This document shows positions 8,299 to 15,183 of a DNA stretch of 32,367 nucleotides, in pieces (the stretch's first letter is position 1; every line of letters starts with the position of its first letter). The notes under the pieces are model-generated. The model made no database searches, was not told the origin of the DNA, and saw only the letters and a program-made list of their open reading frames with translations. The stretch lies in the NCBI GenBank assembly GCA_903881065.1, contig CAIRRW010000262.1, positions 1 through 32,367 on the forward strand. The letters are read 5' to 3'. The position numbers were made by a program, and so were the translations under genes. This DNA is from an uncultured Bacteroidota bacterium (GTDB lineage Bacteria; Bacteroidota; Bacteroidia; 2-12-FULL-35-15).

Positions 8299-9555
8299 AT
8301 GAAGTTAAGACGAGTAGTAGTTACAGGTCTTGGAGCTATAACGCCTCTTGGTAATAATGTTACAGATTACTGGAACAATCTTATTAATGGTGTAAGCGGA
8401 GCTGCGCCTATTACTCGTTTTGATGCTTCAAAGTTTAAAACCCAATTTGCCTGCGAGGTGAAAGGGTTTAATCCAGAAGATTATTTAGACAAAAAAGAAG
8501 CACGTAAACTTGATCCTTTTTCTCAATATGGATTATGTTCTGCTATTCAAGCTGTAAAAGATGCAGGATTGGATGGCGAAAATGCTTTTGATCCGGATAG
8601 AGCAGGAGTAATTTGGGGTTCGGGAATTGGTGGATTACAAACGTTTCAGGACGAGTGTTTTAATTTTGAAAGAGGTGATGGTACTCCTCGTTTCAATCCT
8701 TTTTTCATTCCTAAAATGATTGCTGATATTTGTTCAGGACATATTTCAATTAGATTTGGAATGCGTGGCCCTAACTTTACTACTGTATCAGCGTGTGCAT
8801 CTTCCACTAATGCTTTAATTGATGCTACTACCTATATTAAGTTGGGTAAGGCGGATATTATTGTTGCAGGAGGCTCGGAAGCTGCAGTATGCGAAGCAGG
8901 AGTAGGTGGATTTAATGCAATGCATGCACTTTCTACGCGTAATGATTCCCCTTCAACAGCATCACGTCCTTTCGATTTGGACAGAGATGGATTTGTATTA
9001 GGTGAAGGTGCTGGTTGTTTAATACTTGAAGATTTAGAACATGCCATAAAACGCGGTGCTAAAATATATGCAGAAATAGTAGGCGGAGGTATGACAGCAG
9101 ATGCGAACCATATTACTGCTCCACATCCTGAAGGATTGGGCGCACGTAATGTAATGCGTATAGCTTTGCAGGATGCAGGAATGAATCCTGATGAAATAGA
9201 TTATGTGAATGTACATGGTACTTCTACACCACTTGGTGATGTTGCCGAAACGAAAGCAATTATTTCTGTATTTGGCGAAAGTGCGTATAAATTAAATATC
9301 AGTTCTACTAAATCAATGACAGGGCACTTACTTGGTGCTGCTGGTGCTATTGAAGCGATGGCCGCTATACTTGCTGTAAAAAATGATATTATTCCTCCAA
9401 CAATAAATCATTTTACCGACGACCCTGCGTTGGATAACAAATTAAACTTAACATTTGGAGTTGCCCAAAAACGAGTGGTACGTGCTGCATTAAGCAATAC
9501 TTTTGGTTTTGGCGGACATAACGCCTCAGTGATTGTAAAAAAATACAACGCTTAA
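8299..9555 (+). CDS. fabF: 3-oxoacyl-[acyl-carrier-protein] synthase II
   Basis: Elongating condensing enzyme of fatty acid synthesis: acyl-ACP plus malonyl-ACP gives 3-oxoacyl-ACP. It has 418 aa. The Cys-His-His triad is complete: Cys166 (VSACASSTNA), His306 (VHGTSTPLGD) and His343 (MTGHLLGAAGA). The start VVVTGLGAITPLG is typical. It lies between acpP and rnc, with only nine bases to the rnc start. Confidence 0.98.
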   Translation: MKLRRVVVTGLGAITPLGNNVTDYWNNLINGVSGAAPITRFDASKFKTQFACEVKGFNPEDYLDKKEARKLDPFSQYGLCSAIQAVKDAGLDGENAFDPDRAGVIWGSGIGGLQTFQDECFNFERGDGTPRFNPFFIPKMIADICSGHISIRFGMRGPNFTTVSACASSTNALIDATTYIKLGKADIIVAGGSEAAVCEAGVGGFNAMHALSTRNDSPSTASRPFDLDRDGFVLGEGAGCLILEDLEHAIKRGAKIYAEIVGGGMTADANHITAPHPEGLGARNVMRIALQDAGMNPDEIDYVNVHGTSTPLGDVAETKAIISVFGESAYKLNISSTKSMTGHLLGAAGAIEAMAAILAVKNDIIPPTINHFTDDPALDNKLNLTFGVAQKRVVRAALSNTFGFGGHNASVIVKKYNA

Positions 9556-9564
9556 AATTTCCGT

Positions 9565-10287
9565 TTGCCAATCTTTTCAAAACCTTTACGAGTACATTTC
9601 TCTCCCGATAAAAAATTACATCAGTCATTACGAAATATTTTAGGATTTTATCCAGGTAATATTGCGTTGTACAAATCAGCTTTTAGGCATAGTTCGGCTG
9701 CTTCCCATATAAAAGATGGTGTGAAAGATAGTAATGAACGGCTGGAATTTCTTGGCGATTCGGTAATTGGAACTGTGGTGGCTGATTATCTTTTCAAAAA
9801 ATTTCCTTTTAAAGATGAAGGTTTCTTAACCAAGATGCGCTCTAAGATGGTGAGTAGAAATCAGCATAATACCATTGCGAATAAATTAGGTTTAAATAAT
9901 TTTATTGAACGTGATACGGACCGACGCGGTATGCCTAGTTCGATAAACGGTGATGCTTACGAAGCATTGATTGGTGCAATTTATCTAGATAAAGGGTTTG
10001 ATTTTGCTCAGCAGTTTTTGCTTACCCGCATCATTAATGTACATATTGATATGGAGGAGGTGGAAACGAAGGAGGTTGATTTTAAAAGTAAATTTATTGA
10101 GTGGGCTCAAAAGGAAAAGAAAGATTGGACGTTTGAAACCGCTGTGGATGGTAACGCTGCCGCTGATAAATTATTTACAATACAATTAATAGTTGAAGAG
10201 AAGGTGATGGGAAGTGCTCAGCATTTTTCTAAAAAACGCGCTGAACAAATGGCTGCCGAAGCAGCTTGTGTCCTGATAGGAATTTGA
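9565..10287 (+). CDS. rnc: Ribonuclease III
   Basis: Endonuclease for double-stranded RNA, used in rRNA and mRNA processing. It has 240 aa: catalytic domain at about 25-155, dsRNA-binding domain at about 165-240. The signature NERLEFLGDSVIG holds Glu61 and Asp65. NGDAYEALIGAIYLDKG holds Asp130 and Glu133. The dsRBD ends with KKRAEQMAAEAA. No ATG precedes the conserved region. The frame runs straight on from the fabF stop, and the best start is a TTG at 9565, nine bases after that stop. A strong terminator follows. Confidence 0.94.
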   Translation: MPIFSKPLRVHFSPDKKLHQSLRNILGFYPGNIALYKSAFRHSSAASHIKDGVKDSNERLEFLGDSVIGTVVADYLFKKFPFKDEGFLTKMRSKMVSRNQHNTIANKLGLNNFIERDTDRRGMPSSINGDAYEALIGAIYLDKGFDFAQQFLLTRIINVHIDMEEVETKEVDFKSKFIEWAQKEKKDWTFETAVDGNAAADKLFTIQLIVEEKVMGSAQHFSKKRAEQMAAEAACVLIGI

Positions 10288-10340
10288 TATTGATTATCTC
10301 AAAGTAAAACTCACAAGTAAATTTCTGTTTTTTCAAATTA

Positions 10341-10368
10341 AAAAGTCCCGAAGTGATTCGGGACTTTT
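10341..10368 (+). terminator. Rho-independent terminator after rnc
   Basis: A perfect 12-bp stem (10341-10352 with 10357-10368, core AGTCCCGAA/TTCGGGACT) has a GTGA loop and ends in a T run. A-rich flanks on the other side mean it could also act on the minus strand. It marks the end of the acpP-fabF-rnc transcript and the left border of the accessory pocket. Confidence 0.9.
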
Positions 10369-10410
10369 TTGTTTATAAATGGTATTGAAGTGGAAATTCG
10401 GTTCCAAAAG

Positions 10411-10683
10411 TTCAAAACCAGCTATCGGCAATCCAAAATCAGCTACCTCTGATGCAAAACTGGGTACGTGTGATGCAAAACCAGCTATCGGCAATCCAAA
10501 ACCAGCTACCTCTGATTCAAAACTGGGTAAGTGTGATTCAAAATCAGCTATCGGCGATTCAAAACCAGCTACCTCTGATTCAAAACTGGGTAAGTGTGAT
10601 TCAAAATCAGCTATCGGCCATTCAAAACCAGCTACCTCTGATACAAAACTGGGTACGTGTGATTCAAAACCAGCTATCAGCGA
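10411..10683 (+). repeat. 21-bp tandem repeat arranged as a 63-bp higher-order repeat
   Basis: Thirteen consecutive 21-bp units, each starting TNCAAAA, occur in strict A-B-C order. Type A ends CAGCTATCGGCNA (units 1, 4, 7, 10, 13), B ends CAGCTACCTCTGA (2, 5, 8, 11) and C ends CTGGGTAMGTGTGA (3, 6, 9, 12). This gives four full 63-bp cycles plus one A unit. A degenerate unit precedes the array (from about 10402) and a decayed one follows (10684-10700). Differences between copies of the same type are few and fall almost only at every third base in one plus-strand frame (see findings). Three frames across the array are open. The repeat lies between the rnc terminator and mrr. Confidence 0.97.
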
Positions 10684-10715
10684 TTCAAGACTATTCCTCA
10701 TTTATGTACTGCTGA
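10452..10715 (+). CDS. Possible heptapeptide-repeat protein read through the 21-bp array
   Basis: An 87-codon frame starting at an ATG inside unit 2/3. It reads as a heptad ladder of the types IQNQLSA, IQNQLPL and IQNWVSV and ends DYSSFMYC. Seven of the eight sites that vary between same-type units are third codon positions here, and nearly all those changes are silent. The other open plus frame (10379-10723) and the minus frame (10333-10701) place the same sites at first or second codon positions. Against it: the in-frame region upstream (open back to a TGA at 10386) has no start codon, there is no ribosome binding site, and no family is recognised. It is a hypothesis, not an established gene. 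Confidence 0.25.
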   Translation: MQNWVRVMQNQLSAIQNQLPLIQNWVSVIQNQLSAIQNQLPLIQNWVSVIQNQLSAIQNQLPLIQNWVRVIQNQLSAIQDYSSFMYC

Positions 10716-10731
10716 CATTGTAGGGAAAATA

Positions 10732-10789
10732 TAACAGGTCGAAATCACATAATTACCTGTTAATTTCATATTTTTATACGTAATTATGT
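10732..10789 (+). other. Two overlapping, mutually exclusive inverted repeats
   Basis: TAACAGGT (10732-10739) pairs with ACCTGTTA (10755-10762). ACATAATTAC (10747-10756) pairs with GTAATTATGT (10780-10789). The two stems share bases 10755-10756 and intertwine, so only one can form at a time. They lie in the 364-bp gene-free stretch between the tandem repeat and mrr. No coding frame crosses them convincingly. Confidence 0.5.
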
Positions 10790-10917
10790 TTTTATGAGTT
10801 TTTGTAATGGTTTCAGGAGTTTAGGAAGTGAGAAAATGTATGTTTTTCACTTGAAAAGGAGAAATGAAGGGGTGTTTCTAGGAGTTGTACGTAGAAATGT
10901 GAGGGAAATTTTTTTGT

Positions 10918-10938
10918 GGGGGAGTAGGGAGGGTGGGG
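10918..10938 (+). other. G-quadruplex motif with very short loops
   Basis: Four G runs (5, 3, 3 and 4 G) are separated by loops of 4, 1 and 1 bases. This is an exact G3+N1-7 quadruplex pattern in an otherwise AT-rich sequence. It sits in a G-rich patch (about 10850-10960) that continues with a GGAGGGG run. The patch is 150 bp upstream of the mrr start. The rest of 10724-11087 shows only the hairpins and a candidate promoter. Confidence 0.7.
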
Positions 10939-11033
10939 ATTGTGATTTGAGGAGGGGAAAATGTTACCTTATATATAAGATATGAAAATAATTGTTCGGA
11001 CAGCTTTTTCATAAATTAAGAGATGTCGTTTAA

Positions 11034-11066
11034 TTGATAGTTCAAATGAATATAATACTACTTTTG
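11034..11066 (+). promoter_or_regulatory. Candidate promoter of mrr
   Basis: TTG at 11034-11036 lies 22 bases upstream of TACTTTTG (11059-11066), an exact TAnnTTTG -7 box. The spacing is at the long end of the known range. Transcription would start near 11073, about 15 nt before the mrr ATG. Confidence 0.55.
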
Positions 11067-11087
11067 AGGCATAAAATTGAATAAAGA

Positions 11088-11981
11088 ATGAATTTAGAAA
11101 TACCAAAATTTCATGAAACGTTTAATCCAATACTTGAAATCTTGAGTAATAGCGAAACAATTCATTTTAGGGAATTGCAAAAAAGAGTTATTGAAAAATA
11201 CTTTTCACACTTAACTGTTGAACAACTTTCAGAGAAAACAAAATCTGGAGACAACCTAATTAATAATCGAATTGCTTGGGGGAAATCTTATTTAAAAAAG
11301 GGCGGTTATATTATTTATCCAATAAGAGGAAGCGTAAAGATTACTGAGAAAGGCTTAAAACAAAAGGCTGATTTAAGTTTAAAAAATGTTGTAGAGGATT
11401 CAGGAATTATTGACTTTTATTCCGAAGAATCAACAAAAGGGAATTCTGAAAAGTTAGGGATAAAGGAAATAGTAAATTCATCACCGCAGGATCTTATAGA
11501 TAACGGGTTTTCGCAGATAGAAAAAGAGGTTAAAATTGAATTATTAGAAAAACTTAAAACAATTGATCCTTATTACTTCGAAAAAGTAATTTTAATTTTG
11601 CTGAAAAAAATGGGATATGGTGAGTTTATTGAAACATCAAAATCTGGAGATGGTGGAATTGATGGAATTATCAATGAAGACAAGCTAGGGTTAGATAAAA
11701 TTTACATTCAAGCAAAAAGATTTAACGAAAATAAAGTTAGGGAAAAAGATATCAGAAATTTCATAGGTGCTATGAGTGGAGATACCAATAAAGGTGTTTT
11801 TGTTACAACTTCATTATTCGATATAGGAGCTGTTGAGAAAGCAAAAAATGCACATCATAAAATTATATTAATTGATGGAAATAAATTAGTAGACTTAATG
11901 CACGAATTTAATGTTGGTATTCAATTAAAAGCAACCTATGAAGTAAAACAATTAGATGAAGACTTTTTTGAAGAACAATAA
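11088..11981 (+). CDS. mrr: Mrr-type restriction endonuclease (solitary, likely type IV)
   Basis: 297 aa. The N-terminal part (about 1-92) matches the Mrr_N winged-helix domain, with NRIAWGKSYLKKGGYI leading to an ITEKG ending. The C-terminal part (about 160-285) is the Mrr catalytic domain, a PD-(D/E)xK fold: YYFEKVILILLKKMGYG, then GDGGIDGII with Asp192, then YIQAKR with Gln208 and Lys210. Relatives cut DNA carrying foreign methylation. No methyltransferase or second subunit lies nearby, which fits a stand-alone type IV enzyme. It has its own promoter and sits in an accessory pocket between rnc and dnaX, so recent gain is plausible. The methyl specificity cannot be read from the sequence. 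Confidence 0.9.
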   Translation: MNLEIPKFHETFNPILEILSNSETIHFRELQKRVIEKYFSHLTVEQLSEKTKSGDNLINNRIAWGKSYLKKGGYIIYPIRGSVKITEKGLKQKADLSLKNVVEDSGIIDFYSEESTKGNSEKLGIKEIVNSSPQDLIDNGFSQIEKEVKIELLEKLKTIDPYYFEKVILILLKKMGYGEFIETSKSGDGGIDGIINEDKLGLDKIYIQAKRFNENKVREKDIRNFIGAMSGDTNKGVFVTTSLFDIGAVEKAKNAHHKIILIDGNKLVDLMHEFNVGIQLKATYEVKQLDEDFFEEQ

Positions 11982-12172
11982 TCCTAGTTCAATTTAGCCC
12001 CAGTAAATATGTCCTATGCTGCTAAAATAACACAACAGTAGGCTCGAAGCTGAAGCGTTGAAATGTGCGAAGCGGCTTCTTGATATTTATAATAAGTAAG
12101 TTGTACTTACTATTTCTTAACCTTCATAAATAACTATTCCCTTCCAACTGCGCAGGAATTGTCGTGGAAATC

Positions 12173-12204
12173 CTTTTTTATTTTTCCTTCAAAAAATAAA
12201 AAAG
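12173..12204 (+). terminator. A/T-rich hairpin, possible terminator of mrr
   Basis: A perfect 13-bp stem, CTTTTTTATTTTT (12173-12185) with its complement at 12192-12204 and a 6-base loop. The stem is nearly all A-T and has no following T run on the plus strand, so termination is uncertain. Confidence 0.3.
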
Positions 12205-12261
12205 ATTGAAACAAAAGCCGGAAGGAACTTGATGAATGGCAGAATGGTGATTCGCCCAAAT

Positions 12262-12292
12262 AAAACTCTTTAATTAATTTTTAAGGAGTTTT
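12262..12292 (+). terminator. Terminator-like hairpin upstream of dnaX
   Basis: AAAACTCTTTAA (12262-12273) pairs with TTAAGGAGTTTT (12281-12292) with one U-G wobble and a 7-base loop, and a short T run follows. It probably ends any transcript coming from mrr before the dnaX promoter. Confidence 0.6.
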
Positions 12293-12310
12293 TTAATTTA
12301 TAAACAAGTC

Positions 12311-12340
12311 TTTGTAGTTATGTATTAATATCTAAATTTG
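12311..12340 (+). promoter_or_regulatory. Bacteroidetes-type promoter of dnaX
   Basis: TTTG (12311-12314), an 18-base spacer, then TAAATTTG (12333-12340), an exact -7 box. The predicted start is near 12347, about 23 nt before the ATG. The architecture equals that of the acpP promoter. Confidence 0.75.
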
Positions 12341-12369
12341 TCGCCTTTCAAATAAGGAAAATAAAATAA

Positions 12370-14151
12370 ATGGATAATTTCATAGTATCGGCTCGCAAGT
12401 ATCGTCCGGCAACGTTTAATACGGTTGTTGGTCAGGCGCATATTACGAATACGTTGAAAAATGCCATTAAAACAGGACATCTGGCGCAGGCATTTTTGTT
12501 CTGTGGTCCGCGTGGAGTAGGGAAAACAACGTGTGCAAGGATACTTGCGAAGACCATTAACTGTATGAACCGTACGGAAAATACGGAAGCTTGTGATGAA
12601 TGCGAATCGTGCAAATCGTTTAACAGTGGTGCTTCGCACAATGTATTTGAGCTGGATGCTGCATCGAATAATTCGGTAGATGATATTCGTAATCTGATAG
12701 ATCAGGTAAGATATGCGCCGCAATTGGGAGCATATAAAGTATATGTGATAGATGAGGTGCATATGCTGTCGCAGGCGGCTTTCAATGCGTTTTTGAAAAC
12801 GCTGGAAGAGCCACCTAAACATGCTATTTTTATATTGGCAACTACTGAGAAGCATAAAATAATTCCTACGATACTGTCGCGTTGTCAGATTTTTGATTTC
12901 AATAGAATTCAGATTGAAGATATAGCACATCATTTGGAATTTATTGCAAAGAGTGAACATATAACTGCGGAACCGGAAGCATTACATATAATAGCGCAGA
13001 AAGCTGATGGCGCACTGCGTGATGCTTGTTCGATATTCGACCAGATAGTTAGCTTTGCCGGAAACACGGTTACCTACAAAGCGGTGATTGATAACCTGAA
13101 TATACTTGATTACGATTATTATTTTCAGATTACCGATTCCATCATCAGTGAAGATATTCCACATGCTTTATTAGTGTTCAATGAGATTTTGAATAATGGC
13201 TTCGATGGTCATAATTTTATTGCCGGACTTGGCGACCACTTCCGTAATTTATTGGTGAGTAAGGATGGGGAGACAGTGCAATTGCTTGAAGTAGGGGGCA
13301 ACATAAAAGATAAGTATAAAGAACAATCGGGAAAATGTTCGTTGCCATTTCTGGTGAAAGGATTAACGATACTCAACCGAACGGACATAAATTATAAGAG
13401 TAGCAAAAACCAGCGGCTACAGGTCGAGCTAGCACTGATGCAGCTTTGTTCTATCAACTCCATAGGGACTGATACCGAAAAAAAAAATGACTTAATTAAG
13501 CCACCGAGCAAAAAAACGGAGGTAAAAGCTACAAAAGAAGAACCAAAAGTTGCAGTTCAGCAGCCTGAAATAAGGGCAAAAGAACCAGAGGTAAAAACTA
13601 CTCCTCCAACAACTCCCAGCCAACAATCGGCAACAGTTTCTGCTCCATCATCAACTATTAAGAAGCCATTAATAAAAACTGCTTCGCCATCAATACATCA
13701 GCATTTAAATATTAACAAAACTTCGGAAAACGATGCTGCTAATGGAAAGGAACAGACTGCTGTAAATACAAATCTACCTGCTGAAAAATTTACACAGGAT
13801 GATTTATTAATCAAATGGGACAAGTATGCGAATGATGTGAAAGCAAAGGGCAAGATGAGTTATGCTGTGGCATTATCAGGCAAACGCCCTGTTTTAAAGG
13901 AGGAATCTATCATTGAATTTTCAGTGGTGAGCAAAGCGATGGAGGAAACAATAAATGAAGATAAAATGAATTTGCTTGGTTTCCTTAGAAAAGAACTGAA
14001 TAATTATTCCATTCAAATAAATTTGGTACTGACTGCAGCAGAAGAAAAAACAAATTTATATACCGCAACCGACCGTTACAAATGGCTTGTTGAAAAAAAT
14101 CCGAATCTAAATAAATTTCGCCAGGCTTTTGATTTGGATATTGGATTCTAA
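12370..14151 (+). CDS. dnaX: DNA polymerase III subunit gamma/tau
   Basis: ATPase of the clamp loader, which opens the beta clamp and links polymerase cores. It has 593 aa. Walker A is GPRGVGKTT (46-54). The zinc module uses Cys65, Cys75, Cys78 and Cys81. Walker B is VYVIDEVH (124-131), and the SRC sensor motif is at 170-172. A lid and collar region follow to about 370. Residues 380-475 are a Lys/Pro/Thr/Gln-rich linker without clear fold, and the last 120 residues form a globular tail. No slippery A/T run that would signal a programmed gamma/tau frameshift was identified with confidence, although a run of A at about 13480 encodes lysines. Confidence 0.96.
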   Translation: MDNFIVSARKYRPATFNTVVGQAHITNTLKNAIKTGHLAQAFLFCGPRGVGKTTCARILAKTINCMNRTENTEACDECESCKSFNSGASHNVFELDAASNNSVDDIRNLIDQVRYAPQLGAYKVYVIDEVHMLSQAAFNAFLKTLEEPPKHAIFILATTEKHKIIPTILSRCQIFDFNRIQIEDIAHHLEFIAKSEHITAEPEALHIIAQKADGALRDACSIFDQIVSFAGNTVTYKAVIDNLNILDYDYYFQITDSIISEDIPHALLVFNEILNNGFDGHNFIAGLGDHFRNLLVSKDGETVQLLEVGGNIKDKYKEQSGKCSLPFLVKGLTILNRTDINYKSSKNQRLQVELALMQLCSINSIGTDTEKKNDLIKPPSKKTEVKATKEEPKVAVQQPEIRAKEPEVKTTPPTTPSQQSATVSAPSSTIKKPLIKTASPSIHQHLNINKTSENDAANGKEQTAVNTNLPAEKFTQDDLLIKWDKYANDVKAKGKMSYAVALSGKRPVLKEESIIEFSVVSKAMEETINEDKMNLLGFLRKELNNYSIQINLVLTAAEEKTNLYTATDRYKWLVEKNPNLNKFRQAFDLDIGF

Positions 14152-14253
14152 AGTATAATTCTAGTATATCAAACTTATTTGGTACTTAGCCATATAGTTT
14201 ATAACTTCACATTCTCAAAAATAAGATTAAACTTACATAACAATAATTTAATA

Positions 14254-14694
14254 ATGGAGAAGTATCATATGATTGACATTCTTTTGGTGGAAGATAACCC
14301 GGGAGATGTCCGTCTGACAAGGGAAGTATTAAAAGATGGGAAGATAAATAATTCACTTAATGTGGTGATGGATGGTGAGGAAGCACTAGACTATTTATAT
14401 AAACGTGGTGCCCACGCCACAGCTAAAAGGCCGGATATGATACTGCTTGACCTTAATCTGCCGAAAATTGATGGCAGAGAAGTGTTGGAACAAATAAAGA
14501 ATGACCCGAATTTAAAGCGAATTCCGGTTATCGTACTCACCACCTCCGATGCACAATCTGATATATTAAAAATGTACGACAGTCATGCTAACTGTTACAT
14601 TACAAAGCCTGTTGATTTTGCTCAATTTATTAATGTGGTAAAATCAATTGAGAATTTCTGGTTATCAATTGTTCAGTTACCACCCAAGGACTAA
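14254..14694 (+). CDS. Rcp1-like single-domain response regulator
   Basis: 146 aa, only a receiver domain. The acidic pocket is Glu13 and Asp14 (LLVEDNPGDVRLT), the phosphoacceptor is Asp66 (LLDLNLPKIDG), the switch residues are Thr96/Thr97, and the conserved Lys is 118. The stretches HANCYITKPVDFAQF and VKSIENFW are hallmarks of the Rcp1 subfamily, partners of cyanobacterial phytochrome Cph1. No output domain is present, so it must act by protein contact. The frame is open upstream to a TTG at 14179, but the domain begins exactly at the ATG at 14254, chosen here. A STAS-like gene and a Cph1-type kinase follow on the same strand. Confidence 0.93.
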   Translation: MEKYHMIDILLVEDNPGDVRLTREVLKDGKINNSLNVVMDGEEALDYLYKRGAHATAKRPDMILLDLNLPKIDGREVLEQIKNDPNLKRIPVIVLTTSDAQSDILKMYDSHANCYITKPVDFAQFINVVKSIENFWLSIVQLPPKD

Positions 14695-14736
14695 ATTCAA
14701 AAAACAACTTAAATATTAAGCAACCGATTTTAAGCC

Positions 14737-15141
14737 GTGATATCACCCCCTGAAAATGTTGAAATAATTAAATTTAAGAAATATATTTTCTGGTTTGATG
14801 CTGATGGAATACTTTGTGCGAAATCACTCACGCGTCATCCTGCGAATTTAAATGAAATAAAAGAAGTTATCGATTATTTTATTGAACGTTTACATGGCAA
14901 AAAGGTTTGCATACTCAATGATTTTTCCAATATTTCGGAAACGAATAAAGAAATAAGAGATTACGTAAATGCGGAGTACCCCAAAATAGCGCTTGCAGTT
15001 GCAATAATTTCAAAATCGCCATTAGGGAAAATGATGGCGAATTTATATTTTAATTTAAAACATCATTCTTTTCCCGCAAGGATTTTTACTAATGAGAAAG
15101 AGGCAAAGGAATGGCTTGAAAAATATTTGAAAGAAGGTTAG
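14737..15141 (+). CDS. STAS/SEC14-like small protein (SpoIIAA-like fold)
   Basis: 134 aa from a GTG start (no ATG available). It reads as an alternating beta/alpha protein: YIFWFDADGILCA at the start, then helix, VCILNDFSNIS, helix, LAVAIISKSPLGKMMANLYFNL, and a final FTNEKEAKEWLEKYL helix. This matches small Bacteroidetes proteins usually labelled STAS/SEC14-like. They often sit beside PAS kinases, and some members may act as phosphorylatable or binding switches. No clear phosphorylation site can be named. Gaps to both neighbours are exactly 42 bp, which suggests one transcript. Confidence 0.7.
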   Translation: MISPPENVEIIKFKKYIFWFDADGILCAKSLTRHPANLNEIKEVIDYFIERLHGKKVCILNDFSNISETNKEIRDYVNAEYPKIALAVAIISKSPLGKMMANLYFNLKHHSFPARIFTNEKEAKEWLEKYLKEG

Positions 15142-15183
15142 TAATGATACAGCAAAAATGAAAACACATTTTTTAAAATTTCA

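Larger units (their letters stand above)
11982..12369. other. Gene-free stretch between mrr and dnaX
   Basis: 388 bp with no convincing coding frame on either strand. It holds a small inverted repeat (AGTAAGT, TGT loop, ACTTACT, at 12095-12111), an A/T hairpin (12173-12204), a terminator-like hairpin (12262-12292) and the dnaX promoter (12311-12340). The middle part (about 12140-12260) is less AT-rich than the rest and could be decayed coding sequence, but I do not recognise it. Confidence 0.6.

Noticed and set aside
10411..10683. CRISPR array
   Set aside because: The units are contiguous 21-mers without spacers, and the differences are single bases within units. No cas genes are nearby.
10333..10701. 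Minus-strand frame across the repeat (heptads such as SEVAGFE)
   Set aside because: Its stop end is encoded by the rnc terminator hairpin, and the variable sites of the repeat fall at second codon positions, giving residue changes at every difference.
10379..10723. Plus-strand frame reading SKPAIGNPKSATSD repeats from an ATG before the array
   Set aside because: It has a start codon, but the repeat differences are at first codon positions and change residues (Ser/Ala/Pro/Thr, Asn/Asp/His). Coding pressure in this frame is not supported.
10794..10985. 63-codon plus-strand frame in the G-rich patch (starts MSFCNGF)
   Set aside because: It arises from the G-rich, stop-poor patch and has odd composition (many Arg, Gly, Val). 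It has no ribosome binding site or family likeness. The quadruplex motif lies inside it.
12325..12960. 211-codon minus-strand frame opposite dnaX
   Set aside because: Opposite the strongly conserved ATPase domain of dnaX. Its composition (Arg, Ile, Tyr, Cys) is typical of an antisense shadow.
13480..13500. Programmed -1 frameshift site in dnaX
   Set aside because: A run of A bases encodes lysines, but I could not see a clear slippery heptamer with a downstream hairpin and an early stop. Not enough to claim a separate gamma product.
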